Shown: piece after piece, positions 63,280-64,000 of the stretch | How positions within the stretch are numbered: the stretch's first letter is position 1 | How the letters are laid out: the number at the start of each line of letters is the position of its first letter | NCBI RefSeq assembly: GCF_026151205.1 | Contig: NC_087082.1 | Coordinates: 19,740,494 to 19,804,493, forward strand | Direction: 5' to 3' | Source of the DNA: Bolinopsis microptera | Lineage: Eukaryota; Ctenophora; Tentaculata; Lobata; Bolinopsidae | DNA: 64,000 bases | Translations under genes and position numbers: made by a program | Notes under the pieces: model-generated | Told to the model about the DNA's origin: nothing | What the model saw: only the letters and a program-made list of their open reading frames with translations | Databases searched by the model: none

Positions 63280-63999
63280 ATCCCATTTCCTCAGAGTTAT
63301 TTGATTCTCCTGAATCGTCCTGTCTTTCGAGTGCATTAGTGCAACTTAATCCATGACATTGGCCACATGCAGGTAGACATTTAAAGCCATACTTCCGTCA
63401 GGAACACCTTAAGTACTTACAAGGGTTCTCAACCTCCACCGAGAAATTGCAGCAAATGAGGTTGAGCATCCCTGCCGGGGCAATCGCAGCTTTAGTCGGG
63501 ATTGGCCGGTAGTATCCTTCAGAACTCATCTCCCATCCATAATGTAGTGGATTTAGACTTGCAGTGTCCAGTGTCACCCAGTTATGGTACTGAAGATATG
63601 ATCTTAATATATGCTCAGTTGCAGAGGATGTAGACGGTGGTAGCCTTGATGGGTTGAGTTTTTTCTTTGCTATCATTCTACTGTAGCTGTAAGCTGAGAA
63701 ATCTGAGAGTTTCAAGTGCCTTGGTTTTATCTCCATAGATATGTTGAAACAAGGAGTTAGGAGAGGCCAGCTTCAATTACTTCATTTGTTGAAACTCTCA
63801 CAGTGAGTAATGATGCTAAATGACCCTCCTCATGAAAAGATACTGCCTTTTTCAATATCTTCACCTTACCAAAGCCATGTATACTGCTGACCGTGTCACA
63901 TCCTGGGAAATTGTGAACAAACAGTAATATGCGTTTTATGTTGGCATCAAGAGCATTTACTATTTTACTGATCGAGTGTGAGCCGTTTCTGGTCGTCAT
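63280..63999 (-). pseudogene. Interrupted Cys-rich (CXC-like) protein gene, runs off the window
   Basis: Coding sequence on the minus strand enters from beyond 64000. The segment 63999-63757 encodes RILLFVHNFPGCDTVSSIHG, a block I associate with a widespread but uncharacterised family of invertebrate proteins. A frame change follows near 63757; then 63736-63398 encodes LPPSTSSATEHILRSYLQ, a tryptophan-containing segment and a Cys-rich part (NLICCNFSVEVENPC). A TGA near 63400 interrupts the next block, which would continue with RKYGFKCLPACGQCHGLSC to about 63310. The same Cys block exists at 56.4 kb. The frame break and stop suggest a pseudogene, or sequencing errors. Function is unknown. Confidence 0.6.
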
Positions 64000-64000
64000 C

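Overview
This window is nuclear DNA from an animal, most likely a marine invertebrate. The evidence is an intron-containing gene for a receptor with thrombospondin type 1, SRCR-like, LDL-receptor class A and seven-transmembrane parts, with GT/AG splice sites, plus CR1/L2-type LINEs, Penelope-like retroelements with a GIY-YIG region and hAT-like DNA elements. I cannot name the species. Nothing looks bacterial or viral. Transposable elements and repeats fill most of the window; real host coding sequence is a small part.

Layout. 1-4.0 kb: non-coding, with a cluster of a short motif (about 0.16-0.9 kb) and a 452-bp tandem repeat (1.08-1.9 kb). 4.3-14.9 kb: an intact two-ORF LINE on the minus strand (LINE-A). 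15.3-16.4 kb and 29.2-30.9 kb: two inverted copies of a decayed LINE 3' end. 16.3-17.5 kb: a minus-strand fragment carrying the signal-peptide exon and first LDLa exon of a receptor-like gene. 17.5-21.7 kb: three decayed pieces of Penelope-like element in opposing orientations. 23-27 kb: a large imperfect inverted repeat with a nested small element. 27-29.1 kb: short-motif repeats and a 32-bp minisatellite whose units carry TGACGTCA. 33.0-38.7 kb: the main host gene, a multi-exon LDLa-rich class A GPCR. Its last exon is interrupted by a 1.36-kb foldback element (38484-39840), and the displaced 3' end of the reading frame survives just beyond it. 41.5-42.9 kb: a possible host exon and a 5'-truncated LINE. 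43.6-46.6 kb: a 2.9-kb element with short terminal inverted repeats and two opposed arrays of a GAGGCTAAC motif. 46.6-54.7 kb: a second intact LINE (LINE-B) on the plus strand. 55.3-57.8 kb: duplications, a decayed Cys-rich coding fragment and a TCC microsatellite. 58.9-62.1 kb: an inverted second copy of the 16.3-17.5 kb exon pair, with a hAT-like element in its intron. 62.1-62.7 kb: a small inverted-repeat element. 63.3-64.0 kb: an interrupted Cys-rich protein gene running off the window.

The main themes are these. (1) Receptor gene parts have been duplicated, inverted and hit by transposons; the LDLa exon ends in the phase that the thrombospondin exon at 33031 needs. (2) The two LINEs have open ORF1 and ORF2, and their large ORF1 proteins seem to carry degenerate AlkB-like and esterase-like regions. 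(3) Several non-autonomous DNA elements have readable target-site duplications. In one case both the filled and the empty site lie in this window. Some blocks (about 17.5-21.7 and 23-29 kb) have so many small indels between repeat copies that low consensus quality is possible there.
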